From positions 1 through 64,000 of the forward strand of contig JADNRZ010000008.1 of NCBI GenBank assembly GCA_015501605.1: a DNA stretch of 64,000 nucleotides. The letters run 5' to 3'. This DNA comes from Panaeolus papilionaceus. Taxonomy: Eukaryota > Basidiomycota > Agaricomycetes > Agaricales. Numbering within the stretch: the stretch's first letter is position 1; every line of letters begins with the position of its first letter. The translations under genes and the position numbers were made by a program. The notes below the pieces were generated by a model. It saw only the letters and a program-made list of their open reading frames with translations. It was not told the origin of the DNA and did not search any database. Positions 33,537 to 45,343 of this stretch are shown here, in pieces.

Positions 33537-34759
33537 CCGGCGCGTACTTTTTGTACACGTCCCCTCCCAGCTTCGCTGGGGTCCACAGGGGACCGCTCAC
33601 GAGATGGTCACATCTCTCCCCGGTGTTCGTGTGGGGGCACGCCCCCTCACGACGCTAGACTGGCTTCGGATTTGCAGATCGCGAGGCACTTCAACTCTGG
33701 GAAGCAAAGTTCTCGGACGTATCATACAGAGGCAGGCACTTTATGCCCCTCCATGACAAGCACGACCGTCTCTCAAGCCCACCACGAAGAAGGGTGGGTC
33801 TTGGTTATCCGCGTTCGAGGCCGGACCACCGTCCTTGACCGCACGCGCAGTTCGTTGTATTACGGGCCACGCTCCCATCGGTGAATACTATCACCGTATG
33901 CAATTCAACCTTCCCGCTCCTCGTTGCGCCTGCGGGCGCTTCGGGACGCGCTCTCATATCTTGTGCTCCTGTCGGAAGTACAAGCATTATCGCGGGCACC
34001 CATGGGATACATGGGAGCTCTATAAATACTTGAACGCGAACCCGCTCGCGTTCTCCTTTGCCGCGATACGCCCTTCCCGCCCTCGGGAGGAGGAGGGCGT
34101 CGGATAAAGTCCTGAAGTGGGGTGGTTGTTGGGGTCCCGAACATTCAGGAGGCCGAGACGATGGCCCGTCCCCCAAGCGGTCCTTAATTGGATGCCAGCA
34201 CGGGGCCCTTGCGTGCTGGAAGCTTCGGCGCTACAACCAGTGGTCGGGGAGCGCACTTCGGTGCGTATGCGGGTGAGTTTAGCCGCCTGGTGCCCGTCCA
34301 TGGGTAACCAAGGGCTTTGCGTAGTAGGCGCCCCTTCGGGGCACCACCACTTCTGTTCGACAACCAGGTCGAGGGCGTTAACCTGATGACGCTTGGTTGA
34401 TCACTTTGGACTGCCTTCTTCGAGGAAGGCTTATTTCCGCAATCGGCTTTGATATCTTGCCCACGTACTTTGCTCGCGTCGCGCTCGCAGTAGTTAGTCT
34501 GCGTGGTATATACCAACTTAACTGGGAGTGGTCATTCCTAGTTAGCTACTCGTTGTATCATGAATGAGGGACTCAGCGTGCCCGGTATATAAATGGAACC
34601 AAAAAAAAAAAATGAAGCATAGCTTGCCTAATCCAGGACAGGGGCAGTGCCGCGAAGCGGCAGTGCAGAGGAGTGGTGGAAGAAAAAACCGAAGGGAGAA
34701 GGGTGCCCGCCAAAGACGTATGTGTTGAATCACAGTAAACATCTACATCCAGAACAACT

Positions 34760-37500
34760 TACTAGCGCACATGCCGGAGCACGGTGTTGGGAAGTGCAGA
34801 GGATGATAACCCACCCCCTCCATCCACTCAGCCATACCCAGCGCGATTGCGAGGCTGGTGAAGGAGAACGCAGCTGGGTTATCCTTGAGGAATCGCACCA
34901 ACCCAACAAGAGTTGATGGAACAGATTTGCCTTTGAACAAGCGACATCGGCAAGAATGTGGAGTCGGTCCATGCGTGGTGAGCCGCAGGGGCAGGCTGTG
35001 GGTTCAGGGTTTGAAGCGGCATAATATGAGCCCATCGGAGCGTGGTTGGTGATGCAACGCACAGCGCGAGCCGTTAATGTAGGGGACTCGTCGATTCGAG
35101 GGATCCATTGGCCGGACTTTGCAGCGGTTGGAGTGATTTCGATGTCCTTGAGGGACTTGAGCACCAAGAAGTGATGCCCTCGCACTTGTGGAGCCATGAA
35201 CTGACGAGTCCATGCCCCTTCGCACCTAGCATCAGCCTCGCGACGAAGCCAGGAGAGGGTAGTGTTGACTTTGCGACCAACAGAGACGGTGAGCTGACGT
35301 GCCATGCAGTGAGCTTTGTAGTGGGGTGCCCAACGAATTGTCGACGGCACATGGACAAAGGTGAGCAAGTGATCTTCGCTTCTGGAGAACCACTCAGCTA
35401 GCAGACGACAGTTGGCCAGGGCATGCACCTGACCAGGACCAACAGATGGATCCACAGATCGCATGCCATGCCCAAGCTATCAGTGAATACCGCGATGTGT
35501 GTGCACCCTCCTGGCGCGAGGCAAAGGAAATAGCGCACCGAATGGCAAAGAGCTCCGCATCCTGAGCTAGAGACTTGCCTGCAACGTTCTTGGAGCTGTG
35601 GAACTCCCGCCCATTGCGATAATACACTGCCGAAACAGTGGCTGATGCGCCATGATGGAGGCACAGAGGCGTCCACAATGGCTGACACAGTGTGGGGGCT
35701 GGTATCTCCCCAGCCAAGGATGGTGTCCAACTCGTCCGGCGCGTTTCGGCGCTCGTGCCTGGTATGGTGCTCCTGGTGATGATGCGATCGTGAAAACGGT
35801 CAAGCAAGCGGTGGCCTGGACGAGCCTCTGGAGGGAATCCCTGCATTGGTTCTTCAAGATGGAGGAGGTTCTTGTCGATCTCCATGACTGCACTCCGGAC
35901 TTTGGCCTTCTGGGCACCAGTCATCTTCGAGATGGCTCGAGGGTGAGGGTGCGCCTTGCCAGCGTGCTGCTTGCTCATGCGAGAGCGAAGCGGATGGGTG
36001 TCTGCAAGCATGCTCACGCGAAGCGTGGAACGATCGGTGAGGCGTTTGAGATAGAGTGGAATGGGGATGAGGGCAGCAAGTGCTTCAACAGCGCCAGTGG
36101 GAGCAGTACTAAACGCACCAGTGATCCAGAGCGCAGCTTTTCGCTGCATTTTGACAAGTTCAGCAAGTAGTGTCTTGTTGTGAGCACCATCGTAGAACCA
36201 GAGGCGGTGACCGTATATCGCAATGGGGAGCACACAGGACCTGTAGAGGAGTTGTCGCTGGCGTGCATTCAAGCCACGAGTAGAGGAACCAAGCATGCGC
36301 ATGGCCTTGACAGTTGTAAGCGCTTTGGTGGAGTAATAGCGCACATGCTCCTTGAACGAGAGTGTGCGGTCAAAATAGAAGCCAAGGTACCGCCAGTACA
36401 GCTTGGGAGTGAGGGGAGTGTTGCCAGTGTAGGGAGCGAAGCCTAAATCCAGCAGTGGGTTGTACTTGTCGCGTGCACGAGAGAAGTGGAAGAGCTCAGA
36501 CTTGTCATGTTCAAGAACGAGGGCAAAGGCAGTGAAAAGCGCATAGATGACTGCATACGTGTCCCTAAGGACTTCATTGTTGCGATCGAGGGAGGGGGAT
36601 TGGACAAGGATGGTGCCATCATCAACAAAGGAGAGGAGGGTGGACTCAAAGTTAGTCGTCCGGAGTTCGTACAGCTTCATGAGCAGTGCGATGTAGAGAG
36701 CTGAAAGGACTGGCGATAGAGCAGAGCCCTGGCCAACCCCTACATCCGCAGGACGTGGTTCAGAGACGAAGGAGTTCCATGCATAGCTGGTGGAGCGTCC
36801 AACAAGGTAAGAAGCGAAGAAATTGACCACTCGCGTGGAGAATCCCTGCTTCCTGAGGGTAGCCAGCAACACAGTGTGGTTAAGAGAGGGGAAGAACTTT
36901 GCGATGTCAAAAGCCACAACACTCGTTTTCAGGCCCCTGGCCCATCCTGCGCGCACCAAGTGCGTCAAGATAAGCCCTGCAACCTCAGTTGAGCGTTGAC
37001 GAATGCCGCCGAGTTGGTTGGGGTGGAAGACACCATGTTCAATGGACTCGAACTGGATACGGTTGGAGATCATCTTCTCGAAAAGTTTCCCCAAGGTGTT
37101 CAACAGCACAATTGGCTGGTACGCTTTGGGGGTAGAGTAGCTGGGCTTGTTCGGCTTGGGAATGATAACCGACATAGACTCCTTGAAGTGCTGAGGCCAA
37201 CAGCCGAACGCGAAGCATCCATTTGCCAGCTCCAGCAGGAGATCCACGATGTGCGAGTCCCCTGTGATCCGTTTGAGGTGCCCCCACTTGATGTGGTCGG
37301 GGCCAGGAGCAGAGTTGTTGGAACACCCTTTGAGTGCGTCAGACATTTCCGCCCAAGTAAAGTCTGCCCAGTTGCGCTCAGGCGCATCTGGCAGCTTGTT
37401 GAGAATGGACGTGTCAAACACTCTGCCAGAGGCAGCATTGTACATCCCATGTAGAGCGTCCCAGAGATCGCTCAGTTCGTTGCAAGGCTGGTTGTTGTAC
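34760..37500 (-). pseudogene. LINE-B B4 ORF2: RT and RNase H, damaged
   Basis: From 37445 down to about 35700 the frame is open and covers RT: SAPGPDHIKWGHLKR, VVAFDIAKFFPSLNH (Gln to Lys beside the catalytic region), GVGQGSALSPVLSALYI, LLSFVDDGTILVQ, WRYLGFYFDRTLSFKEH and the thumb LLYRSCVLPIAIYGHRLW. Small indels near 35740, 35650 and 35500 break RNase H into three frames (GKSLAQDAELFAIRC is readable). The codon after SGQWIP is Arg here, showing that the TGA in B2 is derived. Confidence 0.85.
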
Positions 37501-37820
37501 CAGGATCATCGCGACATTATGCTCCTCTCTCTGTATTCTGCAGGGCAGTGCCTCAATTTCGTTAACATCTATTCTGACAAAGACCACACTGCCATCTTTT
37601 ATTTAAAGTCGCTTCCATCGCTTCCTCCTTTTGTATACATGGGCAGAGATCTCAACTGTTGCTCATCGGTCTGGGACCCGAACTACAGATATCATCCCAC
37701 TGACGCCATCGCTCTCATGGATGTCTGCGCCGACATGGGGCTAGATTGGGCAGAGCTGACCAATCATGGCCCAACTCACATCTCCTACAACTGTGATCTG
37801 GCTGATACAGTCATTGATCT
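37501..37820 (+). pseudogene. LINE-B endonuclease piece, inverted relative to B4
   Basis: Plus-strand LINE-B endonuclease runs from DHRDIMLLSLYSAGQ through YMGRDLNCCSSVWDPN to ADTVIDL. It abuts the 5' end of minus-strand B4. This is the arrangement expected from twin priming, in which the 5' part of a new LINE copy is inverted. The catalytic GGD is GRD here. It runs in frame into A8 at 37821. Confidence 0.75.
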
Positions 37821-38846
37821 TCATGTGGGGACACGCCCCCTCACAACACTAGACTGGCTCCGCGATTTTGCAGATCGCGAGGCACTTCAACTCTGGGAAG
37901 CAAAGTTCTCAGATGTATCATACCGAGGCAGGCACTTCATGCCCCTCCATGACAAGCAGGACCATCTTCTCAAGCCCACCACAAAGAAGGGTGGGTCTTG
38001 GTCATCTGTGTTCGAGGCCGGCCCTCTGTCCTTGACCACACGCACAGTTCGTTGTATTACGGGCCACGCTCCCATCGGTGAATACTATCACCGTATGCAA
38101 TTCAACCTCCCCGCTCCTCGTTGCGCCTGCGGGCGCTTCGGGACACGCTCTCATATCTTGTGCTCCTGTCGGAAATACAAGCATTATCGCGGGCACCCAT
38201 GGGATACATGGGACCTCTATAAATACTTGAATGCGAACCCACTCATGTTCTCCTTTGCTGCAATACGCCCTTCCTGCCCTCGGGAGGAGGAGGGCGTCGG
38301 ATAAAGTTCTGAAGTGGGGTGGTTGTTGGGGTCCTGAACATTCAGGAGGCCGAGATGATGGCCCATCCCCCGAGCGGTCCTTAATTGGATGCCAGCGACA
38401 GGGCCCTTGCATGCTGGGAGCTTCGGCGTTATAACCAGTGGTCGGGGAGCACACTTCGGTGTGTATGTGGGATAGAGTTTAGCTGCCTGGTGCCCGTCCA
38501 TGGGTAACCAAGGGCTTCGAGTAGTAGGCGCCCCTTCGGGGCACCACCACTTCTGTTCGACAACCGGGTTGAGGGCGTTAACCTGACAACGCTTGGTTGC
38601 TCACCCTGCACTGCCGCCTTCTTCAGAGGGAGGGGCTTATTTGCTGCGCAATCAGCTGTGATAACTTGCCCCACATTGTTTGCTTGCGCTTCGCGCTTGC
38701 TTTAGATTGGTCTGCCATGGTATATACCCAACTTAATTGGGGAGTAGTCATTCCTAGTTTTACTATGTTTGTACTTACGACGAACCGACCGGACTGCCAG
38801 TCATGCACTGGTATATACATTGTTGAACCAAAAAAAAAAAAAAAAA
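37821..38846 (+). mobile_element. LINE-A copy A8: RNase H end and 3' region
   Basis: It starts at HVGTRPLTTLDWLRDFADRE, continues in one frame to EEEGVG (stop at 38302-38304), and ends in the LINE-A tail and an A run at 38830-38846. It carries private variants (caatacg, catgttctcc) shared only with A9 on the other strand. Confidence 0.85.
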
Positions 38847-39032
38847 CCAGGCAGCTAAACTCTATCCCGCGTACATGCCGAAGCGTGCTCCCTGACCACT
38901 GGTTATAACGCCGAAGCTCCCAGCATGCAAGGGCCCTGTCGCTGGCATCCAATTAAGGACCGCTCGGGGGATGGGCCATCATCTCGGCCTCCTGAATGTT
39001 CAGGACCCCAACAACCACCCCACTTCAGAACT

Positions 39033-42000
39033 TTATCCGACGCCCTCCTCCTCCCGAGGGCAGGAAGGGCGTATTGCAGCAAAGGAGAACATGAGTGGGT
39101 TCGCATTCAAGTATTTATAGAGGTCCCATGTATCCCATGGGTGCCCGCGATAATGCTTGTATTTCCGACAGGAGCACAAGATATGAGAGCGTGTCCCGAA
39201 GCGCCCGCAGGCGCAACGAGGAGCGGGGAGGTTGAATTGCATACGGTGATAGTATTCACCGATGGGAGCGTGGCCCGTAATACAACGAACTGTGCGTGTG
39301 GTCAAGGACAGAGGGCCGGCCTCGAACACAGATGACCAAGACCCACCCTTCTTTGTGGTGGGCTTGAGAAGATGGTCATGCTTGTCATGGAGGGGCATGA
39401 AGTGCCTGCCTCGGTATGATACATCTGAGAACTTTGCTTCCCAGAGTTGAAGTGCCTCGCGATCTGCAAAATCGCGGAGCCAATTTAGCGTCATGAGGGG
39501 GCGCGCCCCCACATGAACACCGGGAAGAGATGTAACCATCTCATGAGCGGTCCCCTGTGGACCCCAGCGAAGCTGGGAGGGGACGTGTACAAAAAGTACA
39601 CGCTGGTTGGCTGCCGCAGGCAGCCAAGCAGCAAGAGCGCGCACAATGGCCAGGCTGTGTTCCTGACCACCATGCTCCGTGCAGTCGGTCGCTAGCCTGA
39701 TAGCAGGCATGCAATCTGATAATACATACACATGCTCGCACCTTGGGAAGGTGATAGCCTTACACAAGGCGAGCTGTATAGCAGCAAGTTCCGCCGAAAC
39801 AGAAGTAGAGCGTCCCGCTGGGTGGCAGGTGCGCCATCGGTCATTGACCGATGGCTCGAGTCCTTCCACGGGATCCACAGCATACACAAGTGCACTTACT
39901 GCAGCCTGGAAGTGGTCATATCGCGGCACTGACACATCGCCAGCTGCCACGAACGAACCGGGTGTATCAGCCGCCTCAGCCATAAGCTGGACAAGCTGAT
40001 CCGCCCTCTACGGCCATTCCCCGCCATCCGGCGGGGGAGTGGGCGGGGGCGGGAGAGTCTCATTGACGTCGACCTGATGAGGGAAGCGTTCAGTGAGTCG
40101 ATTGCCAGGCCTGGACTCATTGGGCAGAAGCTCGATGGGTTCAGTCAGTTGGGGCAGTTGCGAGATGATCTCCATAACAGCCCCAGAGGTCTTCGCCCTT
40201 TCGGACTTGGACATACGGGCAAAGGAACGAGCATGCAGCGGAGCTGCATGCAAGTTCCGTTCGTCCAGGAACCCCCGAAGGGGGTGACTGGACACGAGCG
40301 TCCCGACGCGCCAGGTGGAGCGGTCAGTCAGACGACGAAGGAGCAGAGGAATTGGAAGGAGGCCCGCCAGGGCCTCCGCTCCACCTATGGGGGTGGTCTT
40401 AAACGCACCCGTGATCCATAGGGCAGCCTTACGCTGCATCCCATTGAACATTTTCAGGAGCTCCTTGTTATGGGAGCCCCTGAAGAACCAGAGCCTGTGT
40501 CCGTATGTAGCGATTGGAAGAACGCATGTGCGGTACAGAAGCCGACGTTGCACAGGGGTGAGTCCCTGGAGTGAGTTACCAAGCATCCCCATGACCTTGA
40601 CTGTGGTGAGTGCTTTTGTGGTGCAATAGCGCACGTGCTCCCTGAAGGTGAGCCCGCGATTGAAGTAGAAGCCCAGATACCTCCAGATAGGTTTGGGCTT
40701 CAATGGCGTAGTGCCCGTATAGGGCGCATACCCCAAGTCAATGGGGGGATTAACACCATCCCATCTGCGTGAGAAGTGGAATAACTCAGACTTGTCATGC
40801 TCCAGCACGAGTGCCAGGGCGGTGAACAAGGCGAAAATAATAGAGTATGCCGCCCTTCGGGCAGCGATATTGTCGGTCAATTTCTTGGCCTGGCAAATGA
40901 GAGTGCCATCTTCAACGAACGACAGTAAGTAGCAAGACAGCGTGCCCTCGAAGATCTTCATAATCGGAGCGATGTAAAGAGCAGATAAAACCGGGGACAG
41001 GGCAGAGCCCTGTCCCACACCCACATCAGCGGGCATTGGTTCTGACGTGAAGGTGTTCCAGCTATATCGTGTGGAATGTCCTACAAGATATGAGGCAAAA
41101 AACCTCCGGACCTTGGCTGGGAAACCCTGCTTGGCCAGTACAGCCATCAAAGAACTGCGCGATGTCGAATGCCACCACACTGGTTACCAGACCCTTCGCC
41201 CAGCCCGCACGGACCATGTGGGTGAGGATGAGGCCCGCGTCCTCCGTTGAGCGCTGTTTCACGCCCCCCAGCTGACACAGATGGAATATATCCAGTTTGA
41301 TGCCCTCAAACTGAATGCTGGTCGAGATGAGTTTCTCGATGAGTTTACTGAGGGTGTTCAGCAGCACAATAGGTCTGAACGACTTCGGAGTAGGGTGGGA
41401 CGCCTTCCCCAGTTTCGGAATGATTACCGAGGTGGAGTCCTTGAAGTGGCTGGGCCAACAGCCTGCTGTTAGGCAGGCGTTGGCCAGCTGTACGAAGAGG
41501 GTCTCGACGCCATCGGCGTTGATGACCCTCTTCAGGTACTGCCACATGATGTGGTCGGGGCCGGGTGCAGAGAGACCGGAGCACGCTACTAGGGCTTTGC
41601 ACAACTCCTGTCCGGAGAAAACCTCCCATTCCCTCTCCTGCAGAGAAGGAAGCTCATCCAGGACCGAGAGATCAACGGGATGCAGCGTAAAGCTGCTCTA
41701 TGGATCACAGGTGCGTTTAAGACCACCCCCATAGGTGGAGCGGAGGCCCTAGCGGGCCTCCTCCCAATCCCCCTTCTTCTGCGACGTCTGACTGACCGCT
41801 CCACCTGGCGCGTCGGGACGCTCGTGTCGGGATGCTCGCGTCCAGTCACCCCCTTCGGGGGTTCCTGGACGAACAGAACTCGCATGCAGCTCCGCTGCAT
41901 GCTCGTTCCTTTGCCCGTATGTCCAAGTCCGAAAGGGCGAAGACCTCTGGGGCTGTTATGGAGATCATCTCGAGACTCCCCCAACTGACTGAGCCCATCG

Positions 42001-44173
42001 AGCTTCTGCCCGAAGAGTCCAGACCCGGCAATCGACTCACTGAACGCTTCCCTCACCAGGTTGACGTCAATGAGACTCTCCCGCCCCCGCCCACTCCCCC
42101 GCCGGATGGCGGGGAATGGCCGTAGAGGGCGGATCAGCTTGTCCAGCTTATGGCTGAGGCGGCTGATACACCCGGTTCGTTTGTGGCAGCTGGCGATGCG
42201 TCGGTGCCACGATATGACCTCTTCCAGGCCGCAGTAAGTGCACTTGTGTATGCTGTGGATCCCGTGGAAGGACTCGAGCCATCGGTCAACGACCCATGGC
42301 GCACCTGCCGTCCGGCGGGACGCTCTACTTCCGTCTCGGCGGAACTTGCTGCTATACGGCTCGCCTTGTGCAAGGCTATCACCTTCCCAAGATGCGAGCG
42401 CGTATATATATTCTCGGATTGCATGCCGGCTATCAGGCTAGCGACCGATTGCACGGAGCATGGTGGTCAGGAACACAGCCTGGCCATCGTGCGCGCTCTT
42501 GCCGCTTGGCTGCCTGCGGCAGCCAACCGGCGCGTACTCTTTGTACATGTCCCCTCCCAGCTTCGCTGGGGGCCACAGGGGACCGCTCACGAGATGGTCA
42601 CATCTCTTCCCGGTGTTCGTGTGGGGGCGCGCCCCCTCACGACGCTAGACTGGCTCCGCGATTTCGCAGATCGCGAGGCACTTCAACTCTGGGAAGCAAA
42701 GTTCTCGGATGTATCATACAGAGGCAGGCATTTCATGCCCCTCCACGACAAGCATGACCGTCTACTCAAGCCCACCACGAAGAAGGGTGGGTCTTGGTTA
42801 TCCGCGTTCGAGGCCGGGCCCCCGTCCTTGACCGCACGCGCAGTTCGTTGTATTACAGGCCACGCTCCCATCGGTGAATACTATCACCGTATGCAATTCA
42901 ACCTACCCGCACCTCGATGCGCCTGCGGGCGCTTCGGGACGCGCTCTCATATCTTGTGCTCCTGTCGGAAGTACAAGCACTACCGCAGGCACCCATGGGA
43001 TACATGGGAGCTCTATAAATACTTGAACGCGAACCCGCTCGCGTTCTCCTTTGCCGCTATACGCCCTTCCCGCCCTCGGGAGGAGGAGGGCGTCGGATAA
43101 AGTTCTGAAGTGGGGTGGTTGTTGGGGTCCCGAACATTCAGGAGGCCGAGACGATGGCCCGTCCCCCGAGCGGTCCTTAATTGGATGCCAGCGACGGGGC
43201 CCTTGCGTGCTGGAAGCTTCGGCGCTACAACCAGTGGTCGGGGAGCGCACTTCGGTGTGTACGCGGGATAGAGTTTAGCTGCCTGGTGCCCGTCCATGGG
43301 TAACCAAGGGCTTCGAGTAGTAGGCGCCCCTTCGGGGCACCACCACTTCTGTTCGACAACCGAGTCGAGGGCGTTAACCTGACGACACTTGGTTGATCAC
43401 TTTGGACTGCCGCCTTCTTCGGAGGGAGAGGCTTATTTGCCGCGCAATCGGCCTTGATATCTTGCCCCACGTACTTTGCTCGCGCTTCGCGCTCGCAGTA
43501 GTTTAGTCTGCCGTGGTATATACCCAACTTAATTGGGGAGTGGTCATTCTGGTAGTTAGCTACTCGTTTGTATTTACTGTGATCCGACCGGACTGCCAGC
43601 CGCGCACCGGTATATAAATTGTTGAACAAAAAAAAAAAAAAAAAAAAAAAAGGACCGAGAGATCATACTCCCGATCCGTGGCTGAATTATAAGTACTGTG
43701 GAGTCCTTCCCACAGTGAGTCTACAGTATGGCATGGTTGTCCACAATACTGGATAGCCTCCGACAGCGGTAACTTGCACTTCTGGACCCAATTCATAAGG
43801 TCCCAGGGGCGCTTGTTGGTTTCTGTGATTTTCTCGATTTCACCATTGAAAAAGACCCGCTTCGCGCTACAAGTAGCTTTCCGCCAGGTCCGCCATTCCT
43901 CCCTCCCCCGGTTGGCCCGGAAGGCAGAAAGGGCAGTCGCGCATTCATCATTCCACCAAGCTTTTGATCGCTTGACAACTTTCTTCTCCCTGGCATGGTG
44001 ATCCCATGCCTCTTGGAAGCAGAGAGCAATAGCCGAGGCCATGCCTTCCACCCCCTCAGGAGTTCATGCAAATTCATGTCCGATGAGGCCCTGAAGCCCC
44101 GTGCGAAGCGCAGATAGGAAAGCCTTTTCCGTGTCTGAATTAGGCTTGATGGACTTGCGAGGGGGAGCCGAAG
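39033..44173 (-). pseudogene. LINE-A A9 ORF2: linker, RT and RNase H, dead active site
   Basis: RT is readable from 43995 (KKVVKRSKAWWNDE), with SAPGPDHIMWQYLKR, FDIAQFF, then a deletion of NHDV, GVGQGSALSPVL and LLSFVEDGTLICQ. The first catalytic Asp of FVDD is Glu. A 15-base in-frame deletion removes the hairpin before it. TAG in PRG-equivalent codons near 40010 separates RT from RNase H (39983-39033); A10 shares this stop, so both descend from one subfamily. Confidence 0.85.
41675..43651 (+). mobile_element. LINE-A copy A10 with 14-bp target duplication
   Basis: GGACCGAGAGATCA lies at 41661-41674 and 43652-43665. The copy starts in the RT thumb (MQRKAALWITGAFKTTP), includes RNase H (42150-43100, open to EEEGVG) and the whole 3' region, and has a 24-base A run (43628-43651). 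TAG near 42124 precedes RNase H. Its host is another LINE-A copy, A9. Confidence 0.95.
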
Positions 44174-45343
44174 GGGGGTGCAAAGCGGTGAGCTTCATTC
44201 AGCTGGTGACGTTGAGGCCAGAGCGCAAGCAATGGCTGAGGCGATTGCTACAGCATGGGATGACCATGCAACTGAGACTGTCATTACACGGCGCTCTTGA
44301 CCTTGGTGGAACCATGAGTGCTCCGAACTGCTAGACCAATTCCGCACCTCCAGAGACAATCTGGACTGGCGCCTCTTCCGCTCTGCCACTAAGGCAGCCA
44401 AACGCGACTTCTTTGATGAACGAATCAAGGAGGTTGCAGAAACCAACAAGCGCCCTTGGGACCTCATGGAGTAGGTCAAACAGCGCAAGTTGCCGCCATT
44501 CGAAGCTATCCGGTACAACAACCAGCCTTGCAACGAACTGAGTGATCTCTGGGACGCTCTACATGGGATGTACAATGCTGCCTCTGGCAGAGCGTTTGAT
44601 GCATCCATTTTCGACGAGCTGCCAGATGCGCCTGAGCGCGACTGGGTGGACTTTACTTGGGTGGAAATGTCTGACACACTCAAAGGGTGTTCCAACAACT
44701 CTGCTCCTGGCCCCGACCACATCAAGTGGGGGCACCTCAAACGGATCACAGGGGACTTGCACATTGTGGATCTCCTGCTGGAGCTGGCAAATGGATGCTT
44801 CGCGTTTGGCTGTTGGCCTCAGCACTTCAAGGAGTCTATGTCGGTTATCATTCCCAAGCCGAACAAGCCCAGCTACTCTACCCCCAAAGCGTACCAGCCA
44901 ATTGTGCTGTTGAACACATTGGGGAAACTTTTCGAGAAGATGATCTCCAACCGTATCCAGTTCGAGTCCATTGAACATGGTGTCTTCCACCCCAACCAAC
45001 TCGGCGGCATTAGACAGCGCTCAACTGAGGATGCAGGGCTTATCTTGACGCACTTGGTGCGCGCAGGATGGGCCAGGGGCCTGAAAACAAGTGTTGTGGC
45101 CTTTGACATCGCACAGTTCTTCCCCTCTCTCAACCACACTGTGTTGTTGGCTACCCTCAGGAAGCAGGGATTCTCCGCGCAAGTGGTCGATTTCTTCGCT
45201 TCTTACCTTGTTGGACGCTCCACCAGCTATGCATGGAACTCCTTCGTCTCTGAACCACGTCCTGCGGATGTAGGGGTTGGCCAGGGCTCTGCTCTATCAC
45301 CAGTCCTTTCAGCTCTCTACATCGCGCTGCTCATGAAGCTGTA

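Larger units (their letters stand above)
30174..34107 (+). pseudogene. LINE-A ORF2: endonuclease, RT, RNase H, Cys/His end
   Basis: The frame is open from ATG 30174 to about 32819 (some 880 residues), then broken by one-base gaps. The APE-type endonuclease spans roughly residues 5-245: SQNVCKNYEHMN (14), FIQEPPW (40), YMGGDFNCRSHVWD (155), TVIDLVFL (205), SDHIPLG (238). RT motifs are APGPDHITWRYLKR (457), VVAFDIAQFFPSLNH (585), GVGQGSALSPVLSALYI (645), LLSFVDDGTLICQ (681) and WRYLGFYFDRGLTFREH. The RT motifs and endonuclease residues look functional. RNase H (SAELAAIRLALCKA, FSDCMPAIRLAT) and CACGRFGTRSHILCSCRKY follow after gaps at about 32819, 33149, 33667 and 33773. The order and motifs place it with Tad/jockey-like LINEs. 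Confidence 0.9.
29972..34611 (+). mobile_element. LINE-A copy A7, the most complete LINE in the window
   Basis: ATGAAGCATAGCTT occurs at 29958-29971 and 34612-34625, flanking the copy as an exact 14-bp duplication in B4. It begins inside ORF1 just before the zinc knuckle, contains all of ORF2 and ends in an 11-base A run. The 3' third (from about 33100) has many one-base losses relative to the other copies. Confidence 0.95.
29768..37500 (-). mobile_element. LINE-B copy B4, interrupted by A7
   Basis: A T run at 29768-29783 starts a minus-strand LINE-B tail (AAAATCAACAATTTATATACC). LINE-B sequence continues to 29971 and then from 34612 to 37500. The break carries a 14-bp duplication from A7. 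It inserted in the 3' untranslated region of A6. At 37500 the copy stops at YNNQPC in the linker and meets an inverted LINE-B endonuclease piece. Confidence 0.9.
38847..44173 (-). mobile_element. LINE-A copy A9, interrupted by A10
   Basis: Minus-strand LINE-A occupies 38847-41674 and 43652-44173. The interruption carries the 14-bp duplication of A10. The 3' tail and poly(T) are missing: the copy begins within its 3' untranslated region right after the poly(A) of A8. It is 5'-truncated in the linker (residues KSIKPNSDTEKAFL), where LINE-B copy B5 begins. Confidence 0.85.
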
